A stretch of DNA of 64,000 nucleotides from Cyanoderma ruficeps (GCA_008694505.1 VZDJ01004378.1:447508-511507); one strand, 5' to 3'; positions 48,960-63,330 are shown, counted from the stretch's first letter. Program-made: numbers and translations. The notes: generated from the sequence alone by a model not told the origin.

Positions 48960-51303
48960 ATAACATGAAGAGCTGCAACTTGTCACTAAAATGGTAATTA
49001 TTTTATAATCCGTTACTTAATGCAAACATTATGGGATTTTGGATGAGCTCTAAAACCAAGTTCTTGGCCACTCAACTTCCAGAAGTGCTTTGGCCAGGAT
49101 AAGGTGTTAACATGAGTGCCCTGTCCAAATTCCATGTGGGTAACTATATTTTGTCTAGCTGACTTTTGCATTTAATTTAGTTGGATACCTTATTATTCCT
49201 TTCTTGTGTTAGACTGTAGTGCAGAGCTGCTGTATTAAGAGCTGCTGCTGCCTTGCCAGAGGTTTTAATAATCCAGGGACCAGTGAAGGGATTCCTGTTA
49301 GTACCAGAGCAGGGATTTCTCTGGTGGTCAGTGTTTTGGAAGTTTGGAGTGAAAGCAGTCTATAAACAAATGTTCATAACCAAAGCTATATTTCAAATAT
49401 CACAGATACCATGAAAGTCTTGGCATTTACTAGTGATGCTGAAATCCTGAAACTGCTGACAATTTGAAGGAAATTGGTTAGCATCCCTGCTGATCCCTCA
49501 ATGAATAAAGAAAGAAAATTGGCAAGAGGGCTCAAGAAATATATGTTGTGTGTCTTTTTCTTAGCTGAATTTAAACTAATTATTTTCAAAACTATTTAGC
49601 AGTCTATAAAAGTCTGTACACTGCATCAAACCTGAACACATTCTTTCTCCAGAAGCAGATTTTAAAGGGTCCCTTGGCCATTCTCCCATGTGATTGGGCA
49701 GAAGCTTCTGTTGTGACAGCATTGTTGTATTTTGGACAGGATGTTTTGGAAGATGTCTTTAGGAATTTTGCTCTATCTTTTCTGGAAGGTTACTCCCTTA
49801 CTGGATCCTCTGGGGCAGGAATATTTTGCTGTCTATCTTTTATGTACATCTTAAATATTTTGACTGGGACTGCCTTATGGAAAGTAAATCACATTGGTAG
49901 CCAAAGGTCCTCTGAGGATAGTAATTCTGTGGGGCAGTCTGGTCTGCACTGCAGTGATTGGACAGAGGAGAAGCTGCCCATGGCAGGTAACAGAGGGTGA
50001 CCACAGGTCAGTGCTGTTTCTGCTCAGTCCTGCAGTCTCTCCTGCTCCTTTGGCCTTCTGAAGGGCCATGAGTACACCAGTAAAAGGAGCAGAGCTGCAG
50101 TGAGGGTTGGTGTCTCTCCTCACAGCTCAGCCTCTGGCGTGTGTTTGACTGGCCCATCCAGGACCAACAAGAACCTGGCCTTGTTTCCAGGGACAGAGTG
50201 ATCCTGGAACTGTTCTCTCTAGGATGGGACCACTGTGCTGTGGAAGGGCAGAGAGCTAAGCTGAGTGGACGTGACTTCTCCAAAGATGATTATGTCTAAA
50301 TTTTGGGAGCAGAAAGAGAGCTGGCATTGAAACCAAGCTGTGAATATCAAATTCTTGTGGTTGTGTCCTGTGTCTCAGGATTGTACTTGTTTCTATTCAC
50401 AAGAAGCTATTTCAGTCCTTGGAAACCAAGACAAGTGGGGCAGAGGAAGACACTGCAAAATTTTTCCTGGCTCATGGATTACATACCCTGTTCTGCCTGA
50501 CATAGCTAGCCATATGAGAGACTACAGCATCTGGCTTGTTTCTGCAGGAAAGCTGAGATCTGTCAGCTCTGTCTAACAGCCAGGGATTTTGGGGCCATTT
50601 TGTGACTGAGCAGGCCATTCTGCTGTGCTCTCACAGCTGGAATTCACAAAGACAGACAACCCCTCTGAAACCTTGCAGTTGCTTTCCTTCTGATGAAGAG
50701 AATCTCTTCACTAGTTTGGATTTAGCTTTCTCATTTTATGCTCCTGGCAAAATGGTGACATCTCTCTCTTTACATCCTGGTATCAGTGGGGACTTCCAGT
50801 CACTGACTATTCCTAGGCAGCATCAGTGTGCACAGCATGGGAGCCAGAGACAAAGCTGTTGGTTCCCAGTTCTCCCTGTTCTATCTTGCCTCTGTGAAGT
50901 AGGTTGTTCTTTTCCAGTAGCAATGACTTTCATTGCCCCCACCCTTCTATTCTAAAAACATTATACCAGGCTTGGCATTCTGTTCTTTAGTCTTCTGTGT
51001 CACTAAAAGTACAATGAAACAAGCAGTGAAAGCTGGTACTGTGTTGTACATAGAAAAAAATTATACTTTATGAATTTGGTGATGCAAAGTGTCACGTCCA
51101 ATGGAGAGCTCTCAGTTCATCATGCTTGTTGCCATGCAGGGTCTGGGGAAACACCAGCTCTCATACAAATGAGTTTTATGTGGTTTTTTACCTGTTATAA
51201 AGCACAACTTGTTTCCAAGTAGAAACAAATACAAAGAAAATCTATTATATGAAATGAAAACTTGATGATTCTGATTTTCTTTTGCTCAGTTAGAGTTTGA
51301 TAA

Positions 51304-51330
51304 TTTTTTGTTTGTTTGTTTTGTTTTGTT
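51304..51330 (+). repeat. (TTTG)n short microsatellite
   Basis: TTTTTTGTTTGTTTGTTTTG-type tract, T and G only. Confidence 0.85.
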
Positions 51331-54300
51331 CTCCCACGAGTGCAACTGAGAGTTATAATCTAGTAGTACCCTATTTGTGTTTCTGGTCACTGTGTGAGAG
51401 TCCTAGGAAACCTTTGTCTTTCTGGATTACCTTTTTCATTAGTTCATAAGCCTAAAAAAAGGATCTTCCCAAGTTCTTTGTAGTCCTGAAACCATGATGG
51501 ATTTAAGCAAAAGGGTATATTCTGTTTCTGCTTTACTGTGATGCAGTTCCACAGGACCTTCTTTCACAGTTTATCTGCATCCATACAGGTGTAAATCCAA
51601 CCAGAATTTGGCCACTAAGAATGAAGCTGATTTAGACACTGGCATTAGTGTCCCTATACTTAGGGATTCAGCCACTTCTCTTCCAAATTAATCTCCTTTT
51701 TACTACTTTATTCTGTGTTCCCTGATGGCAGTATGGGTTGACATGATGAGTTGCCTTACCTCACAGTGCAGGATATAGAGGGACAGAAAACATTGAGACA
51801 CTGGGACAGTGTTGGCTAGTTCTAGCAGTAAAAGTCCCAGTCACACCCTGCAAGTGGCTGAATCAGTGAAGACATAAGACATTTTCCAATTAAAAAAGCC
51901 CTCTACACCCTTGTTATTGACAATGTTGTAGAAAAAGGAAATTAGCAAATTGAAAACAAGGGCCCTTCCCTGATTAAGCTCCTTCTTATCACAGGACATG
52001 CCACACTTAACCCTTGTTACATCCCAGCTCACTTTTGGCTTGCACAAGTCAGAATGAGCTTATCTGTGATTTTTTTCATGTTTACTCAAGCTCTCAGCTT
52101 GATAGTGAAGCACGACTAATACTTGGATGGCACCACATTCCAGATTTGTAAAGTAAATGACAGAGAAAGAGAGAGAATTTTATTTCCATGAAGTTATTTC
52201 AGGAGTTTTCCTTTTATAGCAACAACCATTGCTATAAAATCTGCAGGCAGCAGCTTCAGCCACATTGGGAGCACTCTGTGCTCTGCTGGCAATGCAGAGG
52301 GTGCCAGAGGCTGCCGTGAGCAGCTACTGGAGATTTTTTGTGGCTACACTTTGCCATTTGGCTGCATCCTTTTTTGGACAGAGGGAGATTTGCCTGTATG
52401 TTCTGGAGCAGTTTCTGTAAGGAACATGGTGAGGTGCGCTGGGCATTCAGCATGGGTTAACCAGCCCTGAGATGCATCCAGATCACACTGGGCATGGAAT
52501 CAGTACAGAACAACCCCTTGAACAAGCAAGCTGTAGGAAGTTTCCTCTCCTTTGCTACTGCATAGCTCCTTTGAGTACTTGTTGGAAACAGCTAAGGAAA
52601 GAGCCCCATCTTCTGTAACTACACTTGGAAGTATTTCCAAGAAAATGTAATTTTTCAGTCTAATGACCTTAAATGACTGTGGTTTGGTTTATTTTTCATT
52701 TCTCAAAGTAAGAAATCTAACTGGAATTGATGGTTTCTTTGGAAAAAAAGATATCTCACGTCTTCTCATGTTTTTATAAATTCTTTTGTTACATGTAATT
52801 TTTAGAGTCTTAGAATTACCAGGAATCTCCAGGAAAACCAGACCTTTACAAAGATATACTGATTGATACAGTGTTTTTATTCTAAAACAATGGACATGTT
52901 TTTATTCTGAATTTCTTTTATTATTTTTGGAAGACAAGGTAATGTACATGCATTTTGCTTGGTACTTACACAAGAAGCAAGAAAACATCCTTGCTTTTAT
53001 TAAGTATTTCCTTGCGATAATGGTACAAGTTATTTTAAGGTGCAGGTTTTTTAAAGTTGTTTCTTGGTATCTCCCCAATGGATAGATTTTTCCACCTTTT
53101 AAGGATGGTTGAGCAATGAAAACATGAACCAAAAATTCACTCTTTTTTATGAGACCTGAAAAGGGTAGAAGAAATAGTATACTCTCTGGCAAGCAATCAC
53201 ACTGCCACTTATCGCAGTCTTGCTGGTGAAGTCAGCACAGGAAAATTTTGCAGAAGAAGCCTCCTTTTCTACTCACAAGATGGGACATGTGTGCAATGTA
53301 GATTCTCTTCACACAGTAATCCTGGGGTTCTTAGCCTGTTGACCAAGAAATCTTCCTATGGCCTCTGCTGTAGCATTGCTTCCAGTGGCCCACTAGGCAA
53401 ATTCTTTAACACAATATCTAAGGAAAGTAAGCTCTGGTGTGTGCTCTGGGTGCCTTGGAGCATGTCAGCTGGTGTATCCACTGATCCTCCCTGCAGGGAC
53501 CTGTACCAGGTATGGTTTAGCCCAGTAGAAGGGGTCACCCACCCTCTGTCACATTTGCCCTCTCATGCTGACCTCAGAGCACTGTTCCTATGCATTCCTC
53601 AGAGTTTTGCGTAGCTTGCACCCATATGAATGATGCAATTCTTCAAAAACTCTATTGCAAGAACACACAGCTATTTCATTTTCAGTATTGCACCTTCCTT
53701 ACAAACATATCAACACCCCTTACTGTTTGGGTGAAAGGCAAAGACAGACATGAAGTAATCCCACCAATTCCTGTCTGCAAGTACAAATCCCCAGAATTCA
53801 GTGTCTGTCACTCCAGTCCATGAGGTGATAGTGATGTTTTGTTGTAATGGGCCATATTCTCTCTCCAGTACACAGTGGTGATGCTTGATATCACATCCAA
53901 AGATCATCTGTAGGGGAGAACTAGTATGGAATGTTGCAAATTTTCAAGTAGGCAAATACAAAGGACTTGCTTATGACAAATTGCTGGGCTACAGAGCTGG
54001 GGGAGCCAGGCTATATTACAGAAAGCAGTGTCAAACCAAAGACAGATGCACTGTCACTGCAGAGCTCCTGACAAACAACAAAATGGTCTGAAACTAACAG
54101 CCCATTGTTTTATCATCCATGTCTGGAGCCAGACAGCTCTACCTTTCAGTTCCATATCTGGAAGGGCAGATCACATCCTTCCTGTATGTGTAAAATTGAA
54201 GTAGTGTAAAATTGGGTGGAATAATGCAAAGTGTGTGGAAGGGCAGGAGAGCATGTTTATTTGAAATAATACTAAGGAAACTTAGTACACATTAGTAAGG

Positions 54301-57300
54301 AAACAGCTTTGCTCTGGTAACCAGTCTGGCTTGCAGGAATGCTGAGTTCCCAGTGATCCCTGTAAGCATTCTACCTCTCTATCTCCCTAAAGAACACCAA
54401 GAAATTCATTAGGCCAGATAAGCCAAAGGAGCTAAAGGAGCTCAGACAAGTGCTTGGCATCCTGAATAGATACTTTAACTCATGGTTAGGCATTTAACTG
54501 CTGTGAAGAGAATTCCAAACCACTAATGTATTAAGTGCACTGCTACTCATCACTAACCAACAGAGGATGCTGAGGATGGGAGCACGTCTACATCTAGATC
54601 TTTATTCTACTTTTCTAGAAACACAAACAAAATTGCTCTGGAGATGAATACTTTTCTTTCTGCACATGGATAGAAGAGGAAACACAGTAACAATTTTTGT
54701 ATCATTCCATTAATTATATCATAAGATAAGGGAGCTGAAGATTTAGTTTTACAGTGATGGTTTGAACTTCTTCTCCAGTGAAAAGCCTTTCTGTAACTTG
54801 CTGCCTGCAGTATTAGGAAATGCTTTTCAATGAACCCAGTGCTGCATTTCCACGGTTTGTTTAGGGTGAGAAAACTTAATGTTGGGATAGAGTTTCTGGC
54901 ATCCCTTTCTCCTTTGGGAGTGGATATTAAATTCCACCGATATCCATCTTAGCAACATGGTAGGTATTCAGTGTCTCCTGACACTTAGAGTGGAGTAGAT
55001 CTTTCCTGTCTCACAAACTCTGAGAGGAAAGGGTCCTGCTGCCATCATGTGTGGACCATCATTTACCAATTATCCACTCAGGAAACTACAGCAAAGGTTA
55101 CAATCACAAGCCACATGACAAGAAGAGATTTATAGCAGTGATAGGGACCCTACCACCCTCACTTCAGCATGCTTGAGCAGGGCTTGTGATTAGCTCTTTC
55201 ACTGGGAGCATCTGTACGGTTTATGTAACTGTTTTGTTACTGTGTCACGTTTTTCATACTCATTGGTGAAGTTTAATAATAGTATGCTGCAGGAGAGGGC
55301 ACAGAAAATCTGATGACTGAAGTTCTTACTTGAGCAAATTTTAGCTTTTAATAAAGAATTGTCTTTTAGGGCTCTGACACATTTATAAATATTTCTCTCC
55401 CTTTCAAAGTGAGTGTGATATTATTATCTAGGAAAATTGCAGTGTGGGAGAAAATGCTATGCAACTAAAAAATGAGATTGAATAGACTCTCTAGGAAAAC
55501 TCAACCTATTCTTGTGTTTCTGTGTTGCAATTAGCCAAAAAAGTCAGGCACATTTTCAGCAGGGGGTATATTTTCAACATAGTCCCTGTGATTCTCAAAT
55601 TAGCAATCATGGGATCATTGCAATTAGGTGGAAGAAGGCAGTGTGCCACTCTTCACATTGATCAAGAAACTTCTGCTTTCAAACCAAATAGTCTGTCCTG
55701 ATATATGTCTCTATGTCCTCGATATACCAGAAGGCAGCCACAATAACCAGAACAGCCAGGAAACAGCAGTGCTCTTAAAGCCTCTGTGAACAAGGGTAAG
55801 AAGCCTGTGTACAGGTAAGAGCAAGGAGATAAATGAAGGAGAAAAAAAAAAAAAAGAAAAATGAAAGAGCACAGAAATAAGGATGTAGAAGGATTGTTTG
55901 GCGTAAATTTAGTGCAGGTTTCAGTGCCAAACCTGAGAACCATACTGGAGGTTGAAAAATAGTCTAAATTGTGAATTGGAGTATTTAAGACATCTTTTGT
56001 AATTGTTTCCATTAGTACCAAGATGATACTAAAGTGATGTTGCTCTGAAATAGAGGTTGGAGGGACTGATAAATTAAGATACTTTAAAAAATAATATTAT
56101 TTATCTAAAGGAATGTTGTATAGCTGGAAACTTTTAAAAAGAATTTCCACTTCTTAGTTCTCGATTGTCAATCTCAATTGAAACTGTTCACATTTTAAAA
56201 TATACAAAAAGAAACTTATTTTAAATTATTCAAACAATAATTTTATCATTTGAGTTAATATAGCAAAAAGTAATTTCAAGTTTTTGGCAGAAGGCAAGAA
56301 ATAATTACTTGAGTTTTACACACACATTTTTAAGAATTATCTGACATTCATAAATATCAGTGAAATTTAAGTCTTTTGTAGGAAATTATATTATGTGGTA
56401 TTTTAAAATATGCCAAAGGCTTTGTAGAGAATTTTAGTATTTTTTAGGATTGTTATCAATCTCAATTAATGCCCCCCTGCCGGGAAAAAAAAAAAGCCAA
56501 AATAAAATAAAGGATGGAACCATATTGGAAGCTGTTTTCGATTAAAAAAAGAAATTGTTGACAGCTTGGTTCAGAAGGCCCTGTAGAAAAGCATGAGCAA
56601 TGTTTTTTCACTAGTTACTGAATTTGCAGTTTCAGTAGATACTGAGGGTTCTGATTCAGATCCGAATTTTGTGATGCAGAATCAGCTTTCCCATAAGGTC
56701 AAATATATCAAAGTTCAAAAAGGTTTAGTGCTAAATCCAAATATCAGAACAAAGAGCCATCTTTAATTTTGAGAAACCTCCTAATGTCCATTTGACATCT
56801 CACAGTGTTGTCAATTAAAAGTGGTTTCATAAAATGCACTAATATATATGGTAAACTTTAAAAACTAATCTAAAATCAGTGTAATGACAAAAGAATTGGG
56901 TGCTTTTTTACATGAAGGCTTAAATAATTCATTTTCTTCTTCCATTTTTGACATCTCAGCACAGCTCAGGCAAAAGTGTGGGCCAAGAAGACAGCTACAC
57001 TAGGTAGGCAGCCAATTAAAACAGACTGTCATAAAAGAGCAGGATGATTTTTCAGGACAGGCATCGTTATTTTGTGAGCACCAATATAACTTCCTAAATG
57101 TCTCACAGATGCAGTCTGAAAGAAATTGCATCCCCCTCCCAGTAAAAATATCTTAGCCATCTCAAAAGAAGAGACCATCTGGAGGCTTACTCACTTTGGG
57201 GGATGCTGAGTTAATTGAGTGAAAGTCCAAATAACTCTTTAGGAGAGACATGCTGAAGAATAGCAGTAGACTCTAAAGTAATGTAATTCCAAAAGAATTT

Positions 57301-59426
57301 GCTTCAGTATTGCTATTATTTTATCCGTTGTATTATCACCATACTTGGGAGGCCTAGGCATAAATGAGGGCTCGTTTTGAAGGACTGCAAAGAGGAATTT
57401 ACTCAGCACAGTTCTATGTATTTACATGAGAAATTCAGACAAAATCCAGTAGTATTTCAATAATAAAATCAAACAGCAAAAGGAACGTGGTCATTCTTTT
57501 GTCCAAAGAAGCGACTCCATCTGCCCAGAGGAGTATCTAAGCTGTGACTGAAAGGTGCAGCACGTGAATCCACCCAAGATACTTGGGAGTAATGTAGGAA
57601 CACCAACACTCTGGTTCCAAGCTTTCCTGGCTGCCTTTTTTCTGGGTTTGCTGGTTGCTGTTGGGGGCGGCTCTGCCTCTTTGGACCTGTCTGCATGTTC
57701 AGAGCTGTCAGTTGTCTGATCAATTTCGAGAGTTGTTTCAGTTCAAAGTGGTGATACTGTGCTGGAGAGGCCTTTCAGTTAAGAAGACTCCAGTGTCATT
57801 TAGACAATCTACAGATCACTCCTCAGGCTGTTGTCTCCACTCTGGAAGCTCACCCGCCCTGGGCATTGTAGGCTGTGTTTGCAATCTCTGTGCCAAGAAC
57901 TGACAAGGTGAAAGACAGAAGACTGTCTTGAAAAGAAATTCTTACTGATTGCCAGTGCAGGATCTGTAGTTTGGCATTTTCTTCTCTTTGTCTCCTTCTA
58001 ATGCTACCTTGACTTTTTATATAGTATGAAAATAGCAAGTTTTGCCATGTCACATACATAATTCTCTTTTCTGGCCTGAGACTCCTCTTTGATTCTTTCT
58101 TTGCACAACAATTCTTCTTTCCTTGTTTTTTCTGTGGATAAATTGAATTGATCCTGTTCCAGTGACTGGAAATTTTCATGTCTCCAGCCTTAGCCTTATC
58201 CTTTAAGCCCTTCCTTTTCCCATTGCTGTCATGGAATTACTTATCTACACCTATTTAGTCTTTAACGGATCTGAGATTGTTAAAAATTGGGCAGACTGGG
58301 TTCTTTCTAGTTCATGTGAAATTTGTACCAAAATAAAGAGGATTTAGGAATCTAAATATATATGAAGATCTATGTCAATCTATGTCTTACTGCTTTTGGG
58401 TGATATGCACAACTGGCTTAAGAAAATTATCTTAAAACTATACTGTGATGACAAATTGCTTTTGGTTTTTTTTAAGAATCAGTTTCTTTCTGCAGGTTGC
58501 AATAACCTAGCAGTTAGCAAGAATGGGCCTTGAAAGAGAAGCTCAGTTCTCTTTGCTGCCTGATAACAATGAAACCAAGGATAGGCATCAGCTCCTAATG
58601 GTTGATGGAAGTGGAACTCTGTTCTTTCTCACATGAGGTTGCAGCAAATAAAACCAAGAGTATTTTCCCTACTCATAGAAGACTGACTTGGTAAAGTGGA
58701 TAGAGCAGTTAGAGCTTCCAGCTGTAGGAAGAGAGTGGAAAGTGGCCCTAGAAGCTGAAACCCCTCTATTACTGCATTGTTTTTTACAGCAGTAAAATGC
58801 AGAGCCAATGTTGCTCTAGACTTTCAGTTTTGCAGCCTTCCAGTCTTTCCAGGATGGACAGAACTGCTTCTTAACTTGTTTGGCCCCTTCAAAAAGGAAA
58901 ACTGCTCAATTCCAGACACACATAACCTCTTACTTCTCCCTTTCCTCCTCTTCAGAGAACTGACTTTTTAAACATTTGAATACTTTCAAGCAAGAACTGT
59001 GATGTCTCCTGTGTCCTGTATACTGCCTAGTACATAGACAGTATAGTGGGAAACAAACAGAATTTACTGTACATCTCAGAGAAAATCAAAGCACAACTTA
59101 CCTGAGGTTTACAGATGCACCCTCCCATCCCCCAGCCAGGGGGAAGCTGGAAGTCCTGCTCTGTCCATGTGTTCTATTGTCCAGGCTGAAACACAATCTG
59201 GAGCGCCATAAGCACTCCTTCCAAAGAAAACCTGAGCGCAGAGGTGGGAGGTTACACAATGACATCTTTCCTGATCTGAAGACCAGAAACAAAGAAAGAT
59301 TCTCCTTCCACCCAAACTCAAACTTTTATTTTGGTGATGGCCTAGTGAAGTTGAAGAGCTGTGGCACCATTCAAGGTGTCCTTTCAGGAGATTTGGGTAC
59401 CTGAAATATGGAGGACAGGTATTTTA

Positions 59427-59462
59427 TTCTTTGAATAAAATTAGTTCTTTGAATAGAATTAG
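59427..59462 (+). repeat. 18-bp tandem duplication
   Basis: TTCTTTGAATAAAATTAG (59427-59444) is followed by a copy with one A-to-G change (59445-59462). Confidence 0.95.
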
Positions 59463-59817
59463 TAAAACCTGTAACACTGGAGAATCACTTATAGAATGGG
59501 AAGGAAGAAGAAAAGAAGCCATCAAAAAACCTAAGCAAATTCAAATGGTAGAGCAAGAACAGCAAGGAATGGTAAGAGACAGGGACTTAGAGGAGGCAGG
59601 TTGATATGAGGGAATGACAGCAGTGAGAGTGAGAAGATATCAAAGTGGAAAACTGATACACAGAAGAGCAAGTGTGAATGGAGGAAGAGGAAAGGGGAAG
59701 GAGTATCTTGCAGAGACACAGAATGGAAAGACAAGAAGTAGGAATGTGACAATGACCGATAATAAGGGAGCTGGTACTTCAGAAGAGAAGAGAGAAATGG
59801 AGAAGGAAGGTGACCAA

Positions 59818-59848
59818 AAGGAAAGAAAGAAAGAAAGAAAGAANAATG
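59818..59848 (+). repeat. GAAA microsatellite with one N
   Basis: AAAGGAAAGAAAGAAAG-type tetranucleotide repeats end at an N (59844). They lie inside a longer purine-rich stretch (about 59490-59965). Confidence 0.95.
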
Positions 59849-62800
59849 AGAGAATCTTAAAGTAAGAGGATTTATGGAGAAATAGAAGCAATCACAGAAA
59901 AAGAACAGTATAAAATGAGAAAATAAGCAATGGAAGCATGAAGAGAGAAAGAAGAATAAAGATAACACAAAGTATGGCCTCTACATTAAGTGATAGACTT
60001 CTAGATGTTAGAATTAAGGTAGATGAACACCATTGTAAGATGTGAAAAAACCACTTTTTTAAAACTAAGAGGTTATAGCTGAAATGCAAGTATTTTGTAG
60101 AAAATACAAATTGCTGTGATTTTTATAAATGTTGTGTTGTGCTACATATCGCTTTGTAAAAAATGCCAAAGTAGAACAAATTACATCAAGATGTTGTGCA
60201 GAAATTAGAAAAAGAAGAAAGAAACATGATACTTTATAACACAGGCAGGAAAAAGCTGTCTCACGCATGCTATGACTTACAAATCTGTGGGAGCTATTGT
60301 GGCCAGGGTCCAGCCCTCACTTTATACATTAGTGGGTGTAAAGGGTGATGTCACAGAAGGATTAGGTCTAATCCTGGGCAAGAAAGCCTTGTGATGACTC
60401 AACAAGGAGCAGAAAAGATGGAGATAAATCAGCTTAAAGTCAGGCTGTATGGGTTTGGATGGAATCAGCATTTTGCATGTGTGGTCATGCTTTGCACGTA
60501 ACACACTCGGTTCATGATGATGCTCTGTCCACAACTTTCCTGTTCCTGCCTCCCATTTCAGCACACTGCTGGCCCAGTGTCTGGTTGCCACTAATTCAAA
60601 ATGGGAGACTCCAGGATCGATACAAGGAAAATTTAAATTACCAGCAGGGCTATTGACACCACTTAAGATTCACAGTGCATTGGTCAGTGCAAATAACCAA
60701 CATATCAGGGCAGATCTTTGGGTGCCATGTAGTAAAACAGGGGGATGCTTGATAAATCAGTTTTAATTCTCCACTTCGTTTGGTGGTCTTTGAATCTTCT
60801 TTGTGGCAAAGCATAGGCTAGTCTGAAATCACCAAATTTACTCACCTGCCAAGTGGTTGCTGTGGATTACCTGGTTCCTCTGACCCAGAGCTCTGCTGAA
60901 TGAATGGCAGATGGAAGGACAGGTGTTTCTGGATAGGACTGAAATTTGTGTAGAAGCTGCTGATGAGCCCTGGAACATCTTTGCACCAAGCCCTTTAGTC
61001 AGACTATCACATGCATGGAGTCAAATAGGCAGTAAGGAGCTCAGAGCCCTCTCTGTCATCATTGCTGGAATCAGAAGCAAAAGATCAGTGATTTGAGCGT
61101 TGTCTGAAGTGGTCACTGCACAGAAGGCCTATTCTCATGACTAGTGCTATAGAGATCTTTCTTGCATTGAAATGAAAGCAAACCATTTGCAGGAATTTAT
61201 AGCACATTTAATTTAATTTTCACTAGAAAAGCACCAGAATCCTGTTTGGGGAGGTAACTAACAAACGGAAGACTTGTTTGCAGCATGTCATGGTTCTGAT
61301 AGATATTTCCTTTTTTACTTATTTTTGAAAGTAATAGAGAAATGAGTGATAATTGTTGCTGAGATTATTTAGTTTCTATTTCAGAGAGGTTCAATTTAAT
61401 AGTTTTCTTTGGGCTTTAAGCAGATTAGAGAAATAGGGACTCCAGTGATACAGCCCAGTGTATTGTTTCTTTACTCATACTCGCTCATACCTTATTGAAG
61501 AGTGCCATTTATGAAAAACAGATTTTTAAAAGTCATGTAGGTTTATTTCAGAAGTTTTCTAGACAGTGTGGGGGCTGCTCTAAAAGCTCTGTTTTGCAAC
61601 TGACAGTTTAAAACTTTAAATGGGAGAGCCAAATCTGCCCCAGAGGTAAGTCCCCTAATGTGGATGTGACAGATGGAATAAATGGTTCCATTGTTTTTAG
61701 TGCTAGTTACTCAATTATTAAATTACTACAACAAGGCTTGGAGGTGTAGAGAAAAGGGTATAAGAAAGACATTCTAGCACATGAAATAAAAATTAGAAAA
61801 AATAACCATTTTTCCCACTAGGAAGTATGCAATTAGATGATATCTTACAGTCAAAATATTGTGTAAACTGGAAAAAAACATGACTACAAAGCAAGGGAAA
61901 TGGTTTTCTGACAGTTGTCACCCTTTGCATGACAATTTTGACATACTTCATTTGAGTCACTTCCCAAAGGACAGTTGTCAGTCCAGATGTCAAAACCACA
62001 TCCCATGTGGAATAGTTCTGTAGAGAGAGGCTGCAGGTCCCAGCCTGAGGACATGAGGGAATCCCAGCACCGTGGGCACATGGAGGGGGAGTTGCACAGT
62101 CCTCATATGCTACCCTGACAGAGGACAATAGACAGAGCCAGGCCAACTACTGGTGATCCTCTCTGCACTAGGGAAAAGTGTTCTGGCAGGGGAGTCTCCT
62201 TTCTTCCTTCAGCTGGAGAGGCTTTTCTTGTCCCGTGAGCTTCTTGCTTTTGTCAGGAGCCAGCACCAGTGTTGATCAGGAACTGATAATTTGCTATGAC
62301 AACATCTCAAAATTCCTCCCATAAAGTTTTCTGAGGTCATTTAACCATTTTCTTGTGTCCAAGTATGGGAGAAAAAAGCAGAAAACCACTTCAGCCTCAT
62401 GTGTTTCTGAGAATTATCTGGAAGAGGTTTTGGAGCACTAAAAGGAAAAAAAAATATCAAAACAAGGTCACATCTGCAAAAGGACTCAAGGTTGAGAAAG
62501 TTCTGGATAAACTTGGGTGTAGCTAATCATGATTATGATCCTGAAATCCCCTGCTCAGCTAAACCCCATATAGATACCTAAACTCAGCAGGAGCCCCCCT
62601 GTTTGATGTTTAACATTACTATTATGAGAATTCAGGTCTCTGCAGCCATCTCAAATTGCCCTAGTATGGGAAGTTCAGCAGCTGGTTCAACACTTGATCG
62701 GGTTTCAGAAATAGGAATTTTCCCCTAAGTCTCTCTTTAAGTTGGAATATATTCTCAGAACATTCATATCAAACATGCAGAACAGTCTACTGCTTGAAAA

Positions 62801-63158
62801 ACAGTCAGGAATATTTTTTTAAAGGAAACAGGGTTTTTTAATTCCTTCATAATATGATACAATGGCTTTTTCTAATACTTGGAAAAAAATTAATTTTTGT
62901 CTTGAGGCCTTTCTTGGCTAGACTGAGAAAGTTCTATGTCAAGTCTATCATTTCTTGATTGAGCATTTGACCTCCTCAGATACAGGTTATTCTGTATATT
63001 TTTGCATCTTCTTGAGTTGAATGTGGAACAGTCAGAGGAAAAAGAAGACTAACAAGATGAAAAGGAGAACACAAAGCAGGAGGAGAAATGGGTTTGAATT
63101 CCCACTGCCTGAGGAGAGAAATGAAACTTGATGCTCATACTTCTTGAATAATTACTTT

Positions 63159-63330
63159 TGTCTCGGGTTTGTATGGCAAGTTTTTGGTAGCTGGGTGGCT
63201 ACAAGGCTGCGTTCTGTGAGAAGCTGCTAGAAATCCTTTATGTCTGACGGAACCAATGCAGCTGGCTCCAAGTGTGTGCCCACCAACTCCAAGGTGTTTC
63301 TCTGAGGGCAGCATAAGTAAGAGAGGGCTC
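63159..63330 (+). mobile_element. Avian endogenous retrovirus LTR fragment (passerine ERVL-type), probably solo/partial
   Basis: It begins TGTCTCGGGTTTGTATGGCA and continues through a TTTTTGGTAGC block, TTCTGTGAGAAGCTGCTAGA, a TGTCTGACGGAACCAATGCA block and GGCTCCAAG. I recognise these as the 5' part of an LTR family common in songbirds. Similarity fades after about 63330, and I see no matching second LTR or gag/pol reading frames within the window, so it looks like a decayed solo or truncated LTR. The family name needs a repeat-library search. Confidence 0.65.

Larger units (their letters stand above)
48957..63158. other. Intergenic, no gene identified
   Basis: Unique sequence; the part at 56030-56480 is notably AT-rich. 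A purine-rich stretch runs from 59490 to 59965 around the GAAA repeat and produces a 145-codon Ser/Phe/Leu-rich antisense ORF by composition alone. An inverted pair of TAATCC motifs is at 60358-60375. Confidence 0.65.

Noticed and set aside
48711..48986. Lys/Glu/Arg-rich and Phe/Leu/Ser-rich ORFs
   Set aside because: Direct translation of the GAAA microsatellite in different frames.
55552..55575. CAGCAGGGGGTAT as a third CTCF site
   Set aside because: Only about 12 of 15 core positions match; too weak to list.
59531..59968. 145-codon minus-strand Ser/Phe/Leu-rich ORF that looks membrane-like
   Set aside because: Its hydrophobic appearance comes from reading the pyrimidine strand of a purine-rich segment, and it crosses the N.
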